Source: Pelobates cultripes
Taxonomy: Eukaryota; Chordata; Amphibia; Anura; Pelobatidae
Reading direction: 5' to 3'
NCBI GenBank assembly: GCA_933207985.1
Contig: OW240921.1
Location: 90,100,986 to 90,164,985, forward strand
DNA: 64,000 bases
This document shows, piece after piece, positions 36,501-47,104 of the stretch (the stretch's first letter is position 1; every line of letters starts with the position of its first letter). A program made the position numbers and the translations under genes. Below the pieces are notes generated by a model, which was given only the letters and a program-made list of their open reading frames with translations, ran no database searches and was not told the origin of the DNA.

Positions 36501-39500
36501 ATGGGAGGTATTCAATGCTATATGGTTCTACATCAAGTGCTGAAATATGTCATTCTGATTAACCTGGGTGTAGACAAGTGAACACAAGTCTGGAACCATA
36601 CTTTAATAGTATCAATGGAAGTATATTTTTTGTTTGAGCATCATGTTCTCTCACACCACCCAATATTTCAAATAAAAAAAAACTTAAATTTTGGGGATGT
36701 GGCTAGGAATGTGACAAGGGGCAGGGCTACCCAGTCCAGCATACAACTCAGAGCTCCATCAGCTGTTCCATGGCCATTTGAAACAGTCTGATTTTTAAAC
36801 ATACCCAGTCCAGCATAGAACTCAGAGCTCCATCAGCTGTTCCATGGCCATTTGAAACAGTCTGATTTTTAAACATACCCAGTCCAGCATAGAACTCAGA
36901 ACTCCATCAGCTGTTCCATGGCCATTTGAAACAGTCTGATTTTTAAACTTACCCAGTCCAGCATAGAACTCAGAGCTCCATCAACTGTTCCATGGTCATT
37001 TGAAACAGTCTGATTTGTAAACATACCCAGTCCAGCATAGAACTCAGAGCTCCATCAGCTGTTCCATGGCCATTTGAAACAGTCTGATTTTTAAACTTAC
37101 CCAGTCCAGCATAGAACTCAGAGCTCCATCAACTGTTCCATGGCCATTTGAAACAGTCTGATTTTTAAACATACCCAGTCCAGCATAGAACTCAGAGCTC
37201 CATCAGCTGTTCCATGGCCATTTGAAATAGTCTGATTTTTAAACATACCCAGTCCAGCATAGAACTCAGAGCTCCATCAGCTGTTCCATGGTCATTTGAA
37301 ATAGTCTGATTTTTAAACATACCCAGTCCAGCATAGAACTCAGAGCTCCATCAGCTGTTCCATGGCCATTTGAAACAGTCTGATTTTTAAACTTACCCAT
37401 TCCAGCATAGAACTCAGAGCTCCATCAACTGTTCCATGGTCATTTGAAACAGTCTGATTTTTAAACATACCCAGTCCAGCATAGAACTCAGAGCTCCATC
37501 AACTGTTCCATGGTCATTTGAAACAGTATGATTTGTAAACATACCCAGTCCAGCATAGAACTCAGAGCTCCATCAGCTGTTCCATGGCCATTTGAAACAG
37601 GTAGCCTTCTGGAAGACTGACATTTCATTATATTTCTACATACCCTGTTAATTTTGTAGTATGTTTTTGTATTTAGTGACTATTATTTAGTTTTATTATT
37701 TTCAATGTATACATTTTCATGTCTTTGTAACTATAGCCTGTGCTAATCATGCAAAGTATTTTATCACCTTTGTCTTTGTCCATCATGTTAAAAGTTAGTT
37801 TAACCAGCTCAGGCCCATATATCTTTCTTGTTCCTTGTTTAACTATTTATAGATAGTCTCCCACACAACTTTCAATCTCCTGAAATGACAGGTGCAAACA
37901 CTGATCAGCACACCCATCCAATCTCTTAACCCTATAGAACACATACCCTCTCTCCCCACAAATAGATATATCACACACCAATACTATATACTTTTATTTA
38001 ATTTTTGTTTTTCGCAATTTCTGTTTCATTTTCAACTACACACCTCATACCACTAACATGAATCCAAATATAACCATACTGATATTCTTAATAACCCTTT
38101 GTTCAATCCAATTTTGTTCACACCACTACCAGCATAAGCACACACCTCAAACTGGAACACAAATTATAATACACCATGGCATGCTCTGTTCCTGTAACTT
38201 ATCTGCTGAGTGCTGGTGGAGAGTTCTAAAAAATAGCCCTCCTACCCCCACCTCACAAAATTATAAAGTATCCCATTCACTATATGGCCAAACAAAAATT
38301 ATGTCCAAATTCCTATTCCTTATGTTACTTGCCCTTGCAAATGATGTGGAGTCTAACCCTGGTCCCGCAGCTAATTCTAGTCCTAATCCCCCCACTAAAA
38401 AAGGCCTCTCTTTTGTGCACTGCAACATCCGTAGTTTACTCCCTAAACTGGATACACTGCAAGCCTGGTGTTCCTATTACAAACCAAAAATCATTGTGCT
38501 CTCAGAATCACGGTCAACGACTAAAATACCAGACACCGCCATTGCAATACAGGGCTATTCATGTTTTAGAAATGACAGAGCAAAGAGAGGAGGAGGCATT
38601 GTTATTTATGTTGACTATTCCATAAAGTTTACCCCTTTACAAAACCTTAGTCCTCCTGCCACCTTTGATTTCCTTTCTGGCACAATTGAGATCCCGTGCA
38701 GTAAATCAATCATTGTTGCAGGAATCTACCGCCCACCTAGCTCCCCTGTGCATTCCCTTTCTGACATAGCCCACCTCCTTAGTGACACCATAGCTCAAAA
38801 CCCTAAAAGTGAACTGTTGGTCTTTGGAGATTTTAATATTGATTGGCTGAATCCTAAAAATAATAGTTCTTGCACGCTGTTTAAGATGCAATTAATCTCC
38901 TCCCCAATTTGCATAAACATTAAAAGCCATAACCATACCCTGCTAGATTGGATTCTCTCCACTTCTCCTGATAGAATCCAAGAGGCCGGTGTTCTCCCAA
39001 ACATTTTCAGTGATCACTGTTTAGTGTACTTAGCGTGCGCAAAATAAAGGCTATTAAATCCTCTCCCAAGGTTAAAATAACTAGGTCCTTCAAAAAATTT
39101 AATCTTGAATCCTTTCTAAAGGATATCAAGAACCTCCCATGGCACAGATTAAACATTATCCCAGATCTAGACTGTGCTGTTGAATTCTTTCAGTCTGAAC
39201 TCCTACAAACTTCTAATTTGTATGCCCCGCTGCGTAAGGTGAGGGTAAAAGGAGCACCTATGAACTAGATCACAGCTGACCTCATCCAAATGTACCGGTT
39301 TCGGGATTCTTTGTGGTCAAAGTTTAAGTGTACTGGCTCTATGAATGATCACCGTGCATATAGACAATGGTGAAATATATGCACAAAACAAACAAAATTG
39401 GCCAAGGCCAAATATTTCTGTGAAAATCTGAACAATAACATCTCAAACCCTAGAAACTTTTGGAAAGTCATAAATAAACTACAAACTCCCCCAATCCACT

Positions 39501-42500
39501 CCCAACCCTCCACTGTCAAAGTGGATAACCAAACCCTGCAACTTCCCTTAGATGTAGCAAATGCCTTTAACAATTATTTTGTCGGATGCTCTACTGCCCT
39601 GATTGCCAAGCTAATAAATGACACGCATCCTGAAACTACAAATGTGGATCAGGCCCCACTAAATTTGCTAAAGTCCCAATATAGACAAGTTCATTTTTAG
39701 ACCTGTACCTGTTAATGTCATTGAAACACATCTTAATAATCTAAAAAAGAAAAACCAGTCCGGACCTGATCAAATCCCAGCAATGCTGTTGAAGCTCAGT
39801 GCGCCGGCAATTGCTAAACCCATCGCAACTCTAATTAACGAATCCTTGGTGTCTGGATACATACCCAAACTTTGGAAGACTGCAAGAGTAGTGCCTATCC
39901 ATAAAAGTGGTGACACTACTTTGGTTTCTAACTATCGCCCAATATCATTGCTCCCGGCATTGTCAAAAATCTTAGAAAAATGTGTCCATACACAACTATG
40001 TGAGTACTACCAACAATCAAACTATCTGACCCCTGATCAATTGGGCTTTCGCCAGAATCACTCCACTACAACTGCCCTCTTAAAAGTTTGCAATGACATC
40101 CAAACTGGCATGGAACAAGGAGACCTAACTGGAGCTATTTTCCTTGATTTTGCTAAGGCCTTTGACACAGTAAACCTCGACATTCTACTGCACAAACTAA
40201 AAAACTCAGGTATTGGTGATCGTTCGCTAAACTGGTTTCGATCGTATGTATTGGATCGCTCGCAATATGTGTCCATTTCTGACAGCGACTCCCTCCCCCT
40301 CCCAGTCACGTGTGGTGTTCCCCAAGGTTCCATTCTCGGCCCCCTACTATTTACATTATTTATAAATGATCTGCCTAATGTCTGCAAATCCTCAAATGTA
40401 CACATGTACGCAGATGACACGGTAATCTATGCGAGCAATTCCGATCTACCGCAGCTTGAGGCTGTGCTCCAAGACCAGTTTACAGAGGTAGAAAAGTGGA
40501 TCGCAAAAAGCAAACTCTTCCTGAACACTGCCAAAACTGTCACAATGATCTTTGGAACAGTACCTAAATTACACAAATTACACAATTCCCACCTATCCAT
40601 CAAAACAAATTCAAATGGCACACTGACCGCAGTCCACTCTTTCAAATACTTGGGTATGATGTTAGACCCCAATCTATCTTTTGGCCTGCACATAGAAAAG
40701 CTTGCATCTAAACTTTATCCAAAACTAGGTGCCCTGTACAGAAACAAATCCTGCTTAAGCCCTACAGTAAAGGAAATGATTGTACAGCAAATGCTGATGC
40801 CAATCATTGATTATGGGGATGTAGTATATGCATCTGCATCGCAATCCCACATTAATAAACTCAACACATTGTATAACCCGTTCTGCCGATTTGTGCTACA
40901 GGACTCACCACTCACCATGTAATTACAGGACTCACCATTGTGACATGCTAAAAGAACTAAACTGGCTTTTGCTGGAATCCAGACGCACCCATCATCTCTC
41001 CAGCCTTGTGTTTAAGAGCTTTTCTGGGAAACTCCCACCCTACCTGAACACAATGTTTTCCCCGGCTGTTCCCACTTCCTATAACCTCCGATCCAGTACC
41101 AACACTTTATTTAGTCTACCTCAATACAAAAAGAAAGCAGCCCGATCCTCCTTCTCCTACAGAGCACCGCAATTGTGGAATTTGTATTTTATTGTACCCT
41201 AATGTAACAATCCAATGATTTGTGGACCCAGGACATACAGGAAAACGAGAGAAATCTCAATGTATCTTTGCTGGTAAAATATTTTATAAATAAATAAATA
41301 AATATTGTGAGAAATCTCAGGTGACTTGCTAATGACAATTTATGTAACTAAAATGTATTTCGAACAAGATCAATGTATTTTATTTACACAGACTGATTGC
41401 TAGACACATTTATTGTAGTGTAAAAACACATCATTGTGAATAATATTGCTGTGGAACATCTACAAATGAGGAACATTAGGATAGAAAGGAGGAGTTAGGC
41501 CCATAATAGGGACTGAATTCTGGTTACTTTGGCTGACAATAAATAAACAAGGGATAGATAGTTGAGTCTGTGTTCCATATATCTTACCAATAACCACCAG
41601 ACTATCAATACTAATGTTGGTGCTAGAATGCTTGTGGCAGTCTGTCTTCTTCTGGACCTTGACTCCCAATCTCTTTTTTTCCAGGTATTTCCGGGGCGAT
41701 TGCAGTATTCTGGTTTGCATTAGACACAGCTTTGAAATACAGGACAGAGGTGGGTAAAAAAATGGAGAGCTGGAACATTCTCTGTAGCATCTGTGTTTCG
41801 CATTGAACTGGCAAGGAACCCTATCCATGGCAGGAGCATGGAATCTCCTTATCAAGGGAATTCTACTGGCATCATAGGAAGGGAACTTTCCAAGTACATT
41901 CTAATAAAAACAAAGAATATGAAAACTCTGAGGACAGCCAAAAGTTTAGAGAAACTCAGAAGCTTGCCCTTTGGTGAGTCCCCGCTCAGGACTCAAAAAT
42001 GTTTTTACTCACAATAGTGCTCGAGGGATAACTGCTCCATTGCAAAATGATGAAAATTAATGTATTTACAAATGAATGAATGATTAAAAAACGATATACT
42101 CCATGCTAGAGATGTTATTTTTATATGCTATACTCAATGATGCCTTCTGGCCTTCCTTTTCTATACCTTACTAAACATTTGAACATAAAAGCATGTTTAT
42201 TAATACGTGTTGGCAGAACATTCAGGTTTATTTAAGAAAGTGAGATTCAAAGTGAATTTCAAACTTAAGGTTAAAATAATTGAACTGGAAGAATTCCAGC
42301 CAGTTATGCTTTCAGTTCAACTATGCTGGTCTTAAAGGGACACTATAGACACACAGACCACTACATCTCATTGAAGTAAACTGGGTGCACTGTCCCCTTA
42401 ACACTGCGATGTAAAACATTGCAGTTTTAGAGAAACTGCAATGCTTACATTGCAGGGATAAGGCTGCCTATAGCAGGGGCTTCCTGCTGTTTAACAACGT

Positions 42501-43295
42501 GAAATGATGGTGGACTTCCTTACGCTTGCGTTAGCGTCTTCAAAATCCCCATAGGAAAGCATTGATTCAGTGCTCTCCTATGGGGAAGACCTAATGCGCA
42601 TTAGGTTCCACTTCACGAGGACAGTGGAGGACCTGTCCTGGAATAAGGTAAGTGAAAACTTTTTTATTAATCCTTTCATTACTACGGGATGGATGGGGCA
42701 GAGGAATACTATAGTGTTAGGAATACAGCTCTGTATTTAAATTTCAAATTCACTTTGAATTTTCATTTTAGTACAGAACCCATGTTTATACTGAATTATC
42801 ATTGAGAAAGCATTACTTTTTTTTACATTACATTTTTACTGTCAGTATGCCATATAGTCTGTGATATAGTCTGTCCCATTGTACAGCGCTACGGAATTTG
42901 TTGGCGCTATATAAATAATAAAATAATAATAATAATAATAATAATAATATAGGCACTGTAGCCTGTCCAGTGACTTTCCATGGATGTCTAGTATTAGTGT
43001 TCCAGCTGCGGTTGGGCTATATTTTGGCTGGGCTGGACACTAGTGTCATAGAGTGATGCATCATTTTGCAAGGTGCTTATTATATTGTTCTTGTTTCTTA
43101 TAGTTGAGTCTGGCAGTTCCGGGGATCACGTATGAACTTGGTTATTCCTACTGGTTTGCCGTGGCCTCGGCCACATGTATTTGTGGATCAGCTTTTCTGC
43201 TTGTTGGTTTATACTGCAGAATTCACGCCAGAGTGATGGAAAAACCCAGCAGCTTTCAGCATCAAAGTAATAAGAATGCGATGACCTATCTGTGA
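30454..43295 (+). CDS. Claudin family protein, claudin-16-like, five coding exons
   Basis: Assembled from exons 30454-30546, 36120-36255, 36343-36507, 41685-41749 and 43104-43295. All borders are GT-AG and all phases agree (0, 1, 1, 0), giving 216 residues. Claudins are four-pass tight-junction proteins that set paracellular ion permeability. TM1 is at about residues 7-26. The first extracellular loop carries the full signature: W30, G49-L50-W51, C54, C65, and R83 at the start of TM2 (VVTRALM). TM2 is about 79-103, TM3 follows near 117-140, and TM4 lies in the last exon. SSRCRGLWSEC and LVVTRALM are most like claudin-16; TDCW in TM1 also fits that subfamily. The tail ends TYL, a possible PDZ ligand, not the common YV. 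In human the neighbour of YBX1 is CLDN19, so orthology is unsettled. No stop or frameshift; expression unknown. Confidence 0.88.
31003..31070 (-). mobile_element. CR1-type LINE 3' end fragment
   Basis: The 70-base block from atagaaacatagaatgtgac to gcccaattttctaaa matches the 3' ends of the CR1 copies at 6635 and 46043. Confidence 0.75.
33225..33717. repeat. TGTGTCTGACTGTG minisatellite
   Basis: Variable units built on GTGTGTGTGTTTGTGTCTGACT. Long minus-strand frames over it give only repeated Thr-His-Ser-Gln-Asp words and are not genes. The same array is at 56355-57015 in opposite orientation. Confidence 0.9.
33878..34240. mobile_element. TTAA MITE, family A copy 5, right end lost
   Basis: TTAA-AGGACCACTACAG left end, then the family palindrome and the aaacatagccgtttcagaga hairpin. 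It runs into the ACAC array after the aaaggtaaat block; the terminal GGTCCTTTAA is absent. Confidence 0.7.
34241..35008. repeat. ACACTAACACACATAC minisatellite
   Basis: About 770 bases of ACAC-type words (acatacactaacac, cactataactcacatac). Simple tandem sequence inside the inner hAT element. Confidence 0.9.
36120..36255 (+). CDS. Claudin-like exon 2 (signature loop)
   Basis: Residues 32-76 plus one base: holds RCRGLWSEC and the second cysteine C65. Acceptor ends atatag at 36119; donor gtgagt. The intron before it is 5.6 kb and holds the nested hAT elements. Confidence 0.9.
36343..36507 (+). CDS. Claudin-like exon 3 (TM2 and TM3)
   Basis: Acceptor ttgcag; donor gtattc at 36508. Encodes VVTRALM, TM2, LGMKC and the start of TM3. 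The open frame continues 24 codons past the donor, but TM3 is completed properly only by joining to 41685. Confidence 0.85.
36729..37602 (+). repeat. 74-bp minisatellite, about 11.8 copies, in claudin intron 3
   Basis: Units begin acccagtccagcatagaact at 36729, 36803, 36877 and so on every 74 bases. Each ends near gattttt/gtaaac. Variants alternate (acat/actt; cagctg/aactg), suggesting higher-order duplication. It starts about 220 bases after claudin exon 3. Confidence 0.95.
38058..40922 (+). pseudogene. LINE ORF2: AP endonuclease and reverse transcriptase, interrupted
   Basis: First frame (38058-39047) is an apurinic/apyrimidinic endonuclease: FVHCNIRSLLPK, VLSES, GGGIVIYVD, IIVAGIYRPPS, VFGDFNIDWL, HNHTLLDWILS and SDHCLV, so all catalytic blocks are readable. 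The next part changes frame near 39040 and has stops near 39266 and 39375. The reverse transcriptase frame (39783-40922) has VPIHKSGD, NYRPISLLPALSKILEK, FLDFAKAFDTV, GVPQGSILGPLLF and YADDTVIY. The C-terminal piece goes on in another frame to about 41200. A 2A motif precedes the endonuclease. Only a few breaks, so a fairly young copy. Confidence 0.88.
38343..38366 (+). other. 2A ribosome-skipping motif (DVESNPGP)
   Basis: Within the LINE frame, ALANDVESNPGP follows a hydrophobic stretch that begins at an ATG at 38301. It fits the 2A consensus D(V/I)ExNPGP exactly; translation would skip the Gly-Pro bond, freeing about 21 residues from the endonuclease. 2A sequences at the N-terminus of APE-type non-LTR elements are known in several animals. 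The hydrophobic lead could also act as a signal sequence. Confidence 0.75.
41685..41749 (+). CDS. Claudin-like exon 4 (second extracellular loop)
   Basis: A 65-base exon with strong acceptor (T run, ccag) and gtgggt donor. Translation in the phase set by exon 3 gives ISGAIAVFWFALDTALKYRT, which aligns in place with the claudin-16 TM3 end and loop 2. A full LINE lies just upstream. Confidence 0.82.
42332..42745. mobile_element. TTAA MITE, family B copy 2
   Basis: TTAA-AGGGACACTATAGACAC left end; internal attgcagttttagagaaact hairpin and cataggaaagcattgattca. The right end near 42740 is degraded (tactatagtgttaggaatac). Confidence 0.65.
42875..42950 (+). repeat. Retroelement 3' tail with ATA/TAA repeat
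   Basis: attgtacagcgctacggaat, then gcgctatataaataataaaa and (AAT)n. Same tail as 3290-3366. Confidence 0.65.
43104..43295 (+). CDS. Claudin-like exon 5 (TM4 and tail)
   Basis: Acceptor ttatag. Encodes YELGYSYWFAVASAT, then TM4 and a 20-residue cytoplasmic tail, with stop TGA at 43293-43295. A poly(A) signal AATAAA is at 43577-43582. Confidence 0.87.
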   Translation: MSLAVPGITYELGYSYWFAVASATCICGSAFLLVGLYCRIHARVMEKPSSFQHQSNKNAMTYL

Positions 43296-43859
43296 CTCGC
43301 AGCTGATAAACTGGGCTAGCACCCAGATGCATGCCGAGCTTTGCAAAGCCAGAAGGTTGGCCATTGTGTGGGAATAGAAATGACTGCTGAGATAGGAGTT
43401 GGCACAGTTATACCTGAAATCTAATGCCCACCGTTTCCTAACTGTCAGCTCAGGAGAAAAGAGACATGTTTCATGCCACTTCCTGTGTTATCTCAACATT
43501 CTACAGGATATTTACCTGGTACCATTTGTGAATTCAAAAACCCTAAAGAAGTCTTAATAAGTGAAGTATATCACTGAATAAAAAGTGCATATGTTTTTAT
43601 TTGTTTTCTTTTTTAAATGTCATATATTTGTTATTTGTCATTTTTTATGTCATATATTTGTCATGTTTTAAGTCAAAATCAACATTAAGACCTCTTCGTC
43701 CTAATGTATCCATTTCATAGATTCGTTTAGCTTTGGTTTTATCAAATTCATTATCAATGGATCAATGCATTGCATTTTAACTGTGAATGTCATAAATCTG
43801 TTAGCTTTTACTGCATTAAATGATGCCCCTTATGAACAGGTTTCATGGTGTTTTGGATC

Positions 43860-44180
43860 ATTAAAGGGTCAAATAAAGAACTTGCCCATTTCAGTTTTTG
43901 CACATTGAAATTTGCCAGATTGGTTCGCTGAGCCTATGTTTCATTTGAAATCATATGGCAGCCCAGGAATGAAAATTACCCCTATCATGGTATACCATTT
44001 GCAAAAATAGACCAGCCAGGGTATTCAACATGGGGTATGTCCAGTCTTTTTTAGTAACCCCTTAGTCACAAACCCTGTCCAAAGTTAGTATTCCTTTTCT
44101 TTTTTTTTGCATTCACACAAAACCTTTCACTGATCATATCATCGTCATTATACCTTTTACTGTTCTATAACACTAATATT
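43860..44180 (-). repeat. Inverted relative of the 20815-21946 repeat
   Basis: Minus-strand match in order: gggtttgtgactaag, ccagtctttt complement, catgccatgatgggg type block, cagcccaggaatgaaaatt complement, and tatttgaccc. Diverged, no frame. Confidence 0.55.
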
Positions 44181-44199
44181 TTTGTTCAGCGATATATCA

Positions 44200-45060
44200 T
44201 GAGTAACCCTCATATTCAAGACACGTTTTATGAAGTTTTGTAAAATTAGAGGGTGAAATATAGAGCTTGCAAAGGAAATTCTATGGACTATCTGATAGGG
44301 TTTGCAGGCAAGTTCCTCAATATATAATTTAAAAAAAAATCTCATAATTATGTTAAAATAATACATAAATATACACATATATGGATCTCCCTGACAAGAC
44401 AGGTAGTCCCTCTGCATTCAATCTTGTAATCCGGCTGATCCGAGTCATGTGATTACGGTGTAATTACAGGACACCATTTCACCCAGGCTGATCTAATAAC
44501 TCAAAATCCTAAAAATAAAATTTGTAAAGGGAACTTCAAAAACAGTCAGGAACTGAAATGTTACATCTGAAATGAGAATAGCAGCTAGTCACAGCAGCAC
44601 AGCCAGGCACAATTACAAAACATACAAAAAAGGGTTCTTATCCATTTAACATCTGCAAATGTGATATACATGATATATTACGTAGCATATCGCACAGGAT
44701 ACTAGATGGGGCAAATCTCACTAAAGCTATATCTCAGAAGGGACTCACAAAGGCATTCGATCAACAATCACAAAGCAAAAGCTGCACCCCTGTTGGACAC
44801 CATTCAATCCAGAATGGCTATATCATCCGTATATATATACAGTGCCCAAAGGCACCCTTGGTAAATATGAGCAAAGAAAGCTGTGAAATTTTTTATTTAT
44901 TGTTTAACCTTTTGATCTTTTGTTCATAAAATACACAAAAATACTCTGCTCTCATGCATATCAAACATATGATGCATTTAAAAAAAAATGAAAAAAATAA
45001 AAATAAAAGTATAATTTCACGTCAAATGTAAATCTAAACAATTTTACCATTGCCTTAAAA
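44200..45060. other. AT-rich intergenic DNA with a possible Tc1 end
   Basis: The tatacagtgcccaaaggc phrase at about 44836 resembles a Tc1-type terminus inserted at TA, but no partner end or transposase was found. The rest shows nothing recognised. Confidence 0.35.
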
Positions 45061-46005
45061 TTATTTTTTCGACTGTGTCTTTATCTGGTTTATTATGTGC
45101 ACAAAAGCTAATTTTACATCATTATTTCTGATACTATATATAAAAGGGTTCAATAGAGGAGCAATATTGGTGTACATAACAGAGACCAGTCTGTCCTGAT
45201 CCAGTGAATACTCTGATTTGGGTCTGAAATACATAAAAGTCGTAGAACCGTAGAATATTGCAACTACTATAAAGTGAGAGGTGCAGGTCGACAATGCTTT
45301 TTTCCTTCCGGAACTCGAATGGATAGTAAAAATAGCTGAGATAATTTTTACATAGGACACCATTGTTAGTACGAAGGAAACAATGATAACACAGCCACCT
45401 ACGGCAAACAGGACAATCTCATTGATCCAGGTATCTGTACTTGCCAGTTCCAGCACAGGAGGGACATCACAAGCAAAATGGTTAATCTTATTGTTTCCAC
45501 AAAAGGGTAAAGTGAATGTAAGGATGTTGTGTATTAAAGAATTCACTGCACTAATGAGCCATGATCCGGTAATGAGCTGAATACACACTTTTCTACTCAT
45601 AATTGTCTTGTATGATAATGGACGACATATGGCGTTATATCGATCGTATGCCATGGCTGCAAGCATATAGCACTCCACACTACCAAAGAGAAATCCACAA
45701 TACATTTGAATGGCACAACCATAGAAAGAGATTGTTTTACGCTCTGATAGGAAATTTGCTAACATTTTGGGAACTATAGCTGAAATATAACATATTTCTG
45801 TGAAGGAGAAATTGGCGAGATTAAAGTACATAGGATTGTGAAGATTTGAACTCAAGTTATAGAGAAGAATAATGGAGGTATTTCCACTGAACGAAATAAC
45901 ATAAATACATAAAAATAGTAGAAACAAATGAATCTGATATTTAGAATTCTCAGATAGTCCAGTAAAGACAAATTCTGTAATCATAGTGCAGTTTATTTTA
46001 TCCAT
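45061..46005 (-). CDS. Olfactory receptor, intact single-exon gene
   Basis: A seven-pass odorant receptor of olfactory neurons coupling to G-olf, 314 residues, the usual size. Motifs: an N-glycosylation site at N5 (NCT), GN at 41-42 in TM1, HNPMYFNLANFSFTEICY in loop 1/TM2, disulfide C97, MAYDRYNAIC at the end of TM3 (V changed to N in the usual MAYDRYVAIC), KALSTCTSH before TM6, and PLLNPFIYSIRN in TM7. Start chosen at the ATG giving MDKINCTMITEF; 29 upstream in-frame codons have no receptor character. It resembles class II (tetrapod-type) receptors; subfamily not assigned. It faces the claudin gene tail to tail, 1.8 kb away. No other receptor is seen, so a lone copy or the edge of a cluster beyond the window. 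Confidence 0.95.
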   Translation of the reverse strand: MDKINCTMITEFVFTGLSENSKYQIHLFLLFLCIYVISFSGNTSIILLYNLSSNLHNPMYFNLANFSFTEICYISAIVPKMLANFLSERKTISFYGCAIQMYCGFLFGSVECYMLAAMAYDRYNAICRPLSYKTIMSRKVCIQLITGSWLISAVNSLIHNILTFTLPFCGNNKINHFACDVPPVLELASTDTWINEIVLFAVGGCVIIVSFVLTMVSYVKIISAIFTIHSSSGRKKALSTCTSHFIVVAIFYGSTTFMYFRPKSEYSLDQDRLVSVMYTNIAPLLNPFIYSIRNNDVKLAFVHIINQIKTQSKK

Positions 46006-46042
46006 TTGAATGATGGACCTGTAAACGTAAAAAGTTAGTGTT

Positions 46043-47103
46043 GAAACATAGAAACATAGAATGTGACGGCAGATAAGAACCATTCGACCCATCTAGTCTG
46101 CCCAATTTTCTAAATACTTTCATTAGTCCCTGGCCTTATCTTATAGTTAGGATAGCCTTATGCCTACCCCACGTATGCTTAAACTCCTTTACTGTGTTAA
46201 CCTCTACCACTTCAGCTGGAAGGCTATTCCATGCATCCACTACCCTCTCAGTAAAGTAATACTGCTTGATATTATCAAATATATGCCCCTCTAATTTAAG
46301 ACTATGTCCTCTTGTTGTGGTAGTTTTTCTTCTTTTAAATATAGTCTCCTCCTTTACTGTGTTGATTCCCTTTATATATTTAAATGTTTCTATCATATCC
46401 CCCTTGTCTCGTCTTTCCTCCAAGCTATACATGTTAAGTTCCTTTAACCTTTCCTTGTAAGTTTTATCCATGAACCAGTTTAGTAGCCTCTCTCCTAAGT
46501 ATGAATATCCTTCTGAAGATACGATCTCCAGTACTGCGTACAATACTCGAAGTGAGGTCTCACCAGTGTTCTGTACAATGGCATGAGCACTTCCCTCTTT
46601 CTACTGCTAATACCTCTCCCTATACAACCAAGCATTCTGCTCGCATTTCCTGCTGCTCTATTACATTGTCTGCCTACCTTTAAGTCATCTGAATTAATTA
46701 CCCCTAAATCCCTTTCCTCAGATGTCAAGGTTAGGACTCAAATATTCTGTACTCTGCCCTTGGGTTTTTATGTCCAAAATGCATTATATTGCACTTGTCC
46801 TCATTAAATGTCAGCTGCCACAACTATGACCATTTTTCTAGTTTACCTAAATCATTTGCCATTTGGCTTATCCCTCCTAGAACATCAACATGCAAATTTT
46901 AGAATCATCAGCAAAAATACATACCATCAAGACCTTCTGCAATATCACTTATACAAATATTAAAGAGAATGGGTCCAAGTACAGATCCCTGAGTTACCCC
47001 ACTGGTGACAAGCCCATGCTTTGAATATACTACATTGACTACAACCCTCTGTTGCCTGTTACTCAGCCACTACCTTACCCATTCAACAATACTGGAATCC
47101 AAA
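46043..47103 (-). mobile_element. CR1-type LINE 3' part
   Basis: Minus strand. The gaaacata tail is at 46043-46060. The C-terminal reverse transcriptase reads upstream: [41 protein letters not shown], then [15 protein letters not shown]. At about 46890-47020 the RT motifs [13 protein letters not shown] and FADDSK are readable, with frame breaks. The 5' side is bounded by the MITE at 47105. The element starts 40 bases upstream of the olfactory receptor ATG. Confidence 0.85.
46136..46728 (-). pseudogene. CR1 reverse transcriptase C-terminal remnant
   Basis: Two overlapping frames (46495-46728 and 46136-46543) carry the C-terminal domain of a CR1-type ORF2, one frameshift apart near 46520. No N-terminal part is attached; not functional. 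Confidence 0.8.
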
Positions 47104-47104
47104 C

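Larger units (their letters stand above)
37860..41306 (+). mobile_element. L2/CR1-group LINE, near full length
   Basis: Presumed 5' region from about 37860, ORF2 pieces over 38058-41200, and a 3' end with cgagagaaatctcaatgtat and a TAAA tail at 41285-41306. It lies in claudin intron 3, in the same orientation as the gene. The truncated minus-strand relative is at 21945-23250, and a 3' end fragment is at about 48290-48390 (-). Confidence 0.88.

Noticed and set aside
36343..36581. Claudin exon 3 read through to the stop at 36581 as the gene end
   Set aside because: The last 24 codons do not resemble TM3 or loop 2, while a gtattc donor and the exon at 41685 continue the claudin alignment in phase.
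36729..37602. CRISPR-like array
   Set aside because: Units are contiguous 74-base copies without unique spacers; it is a minisatellite in an animal genome.
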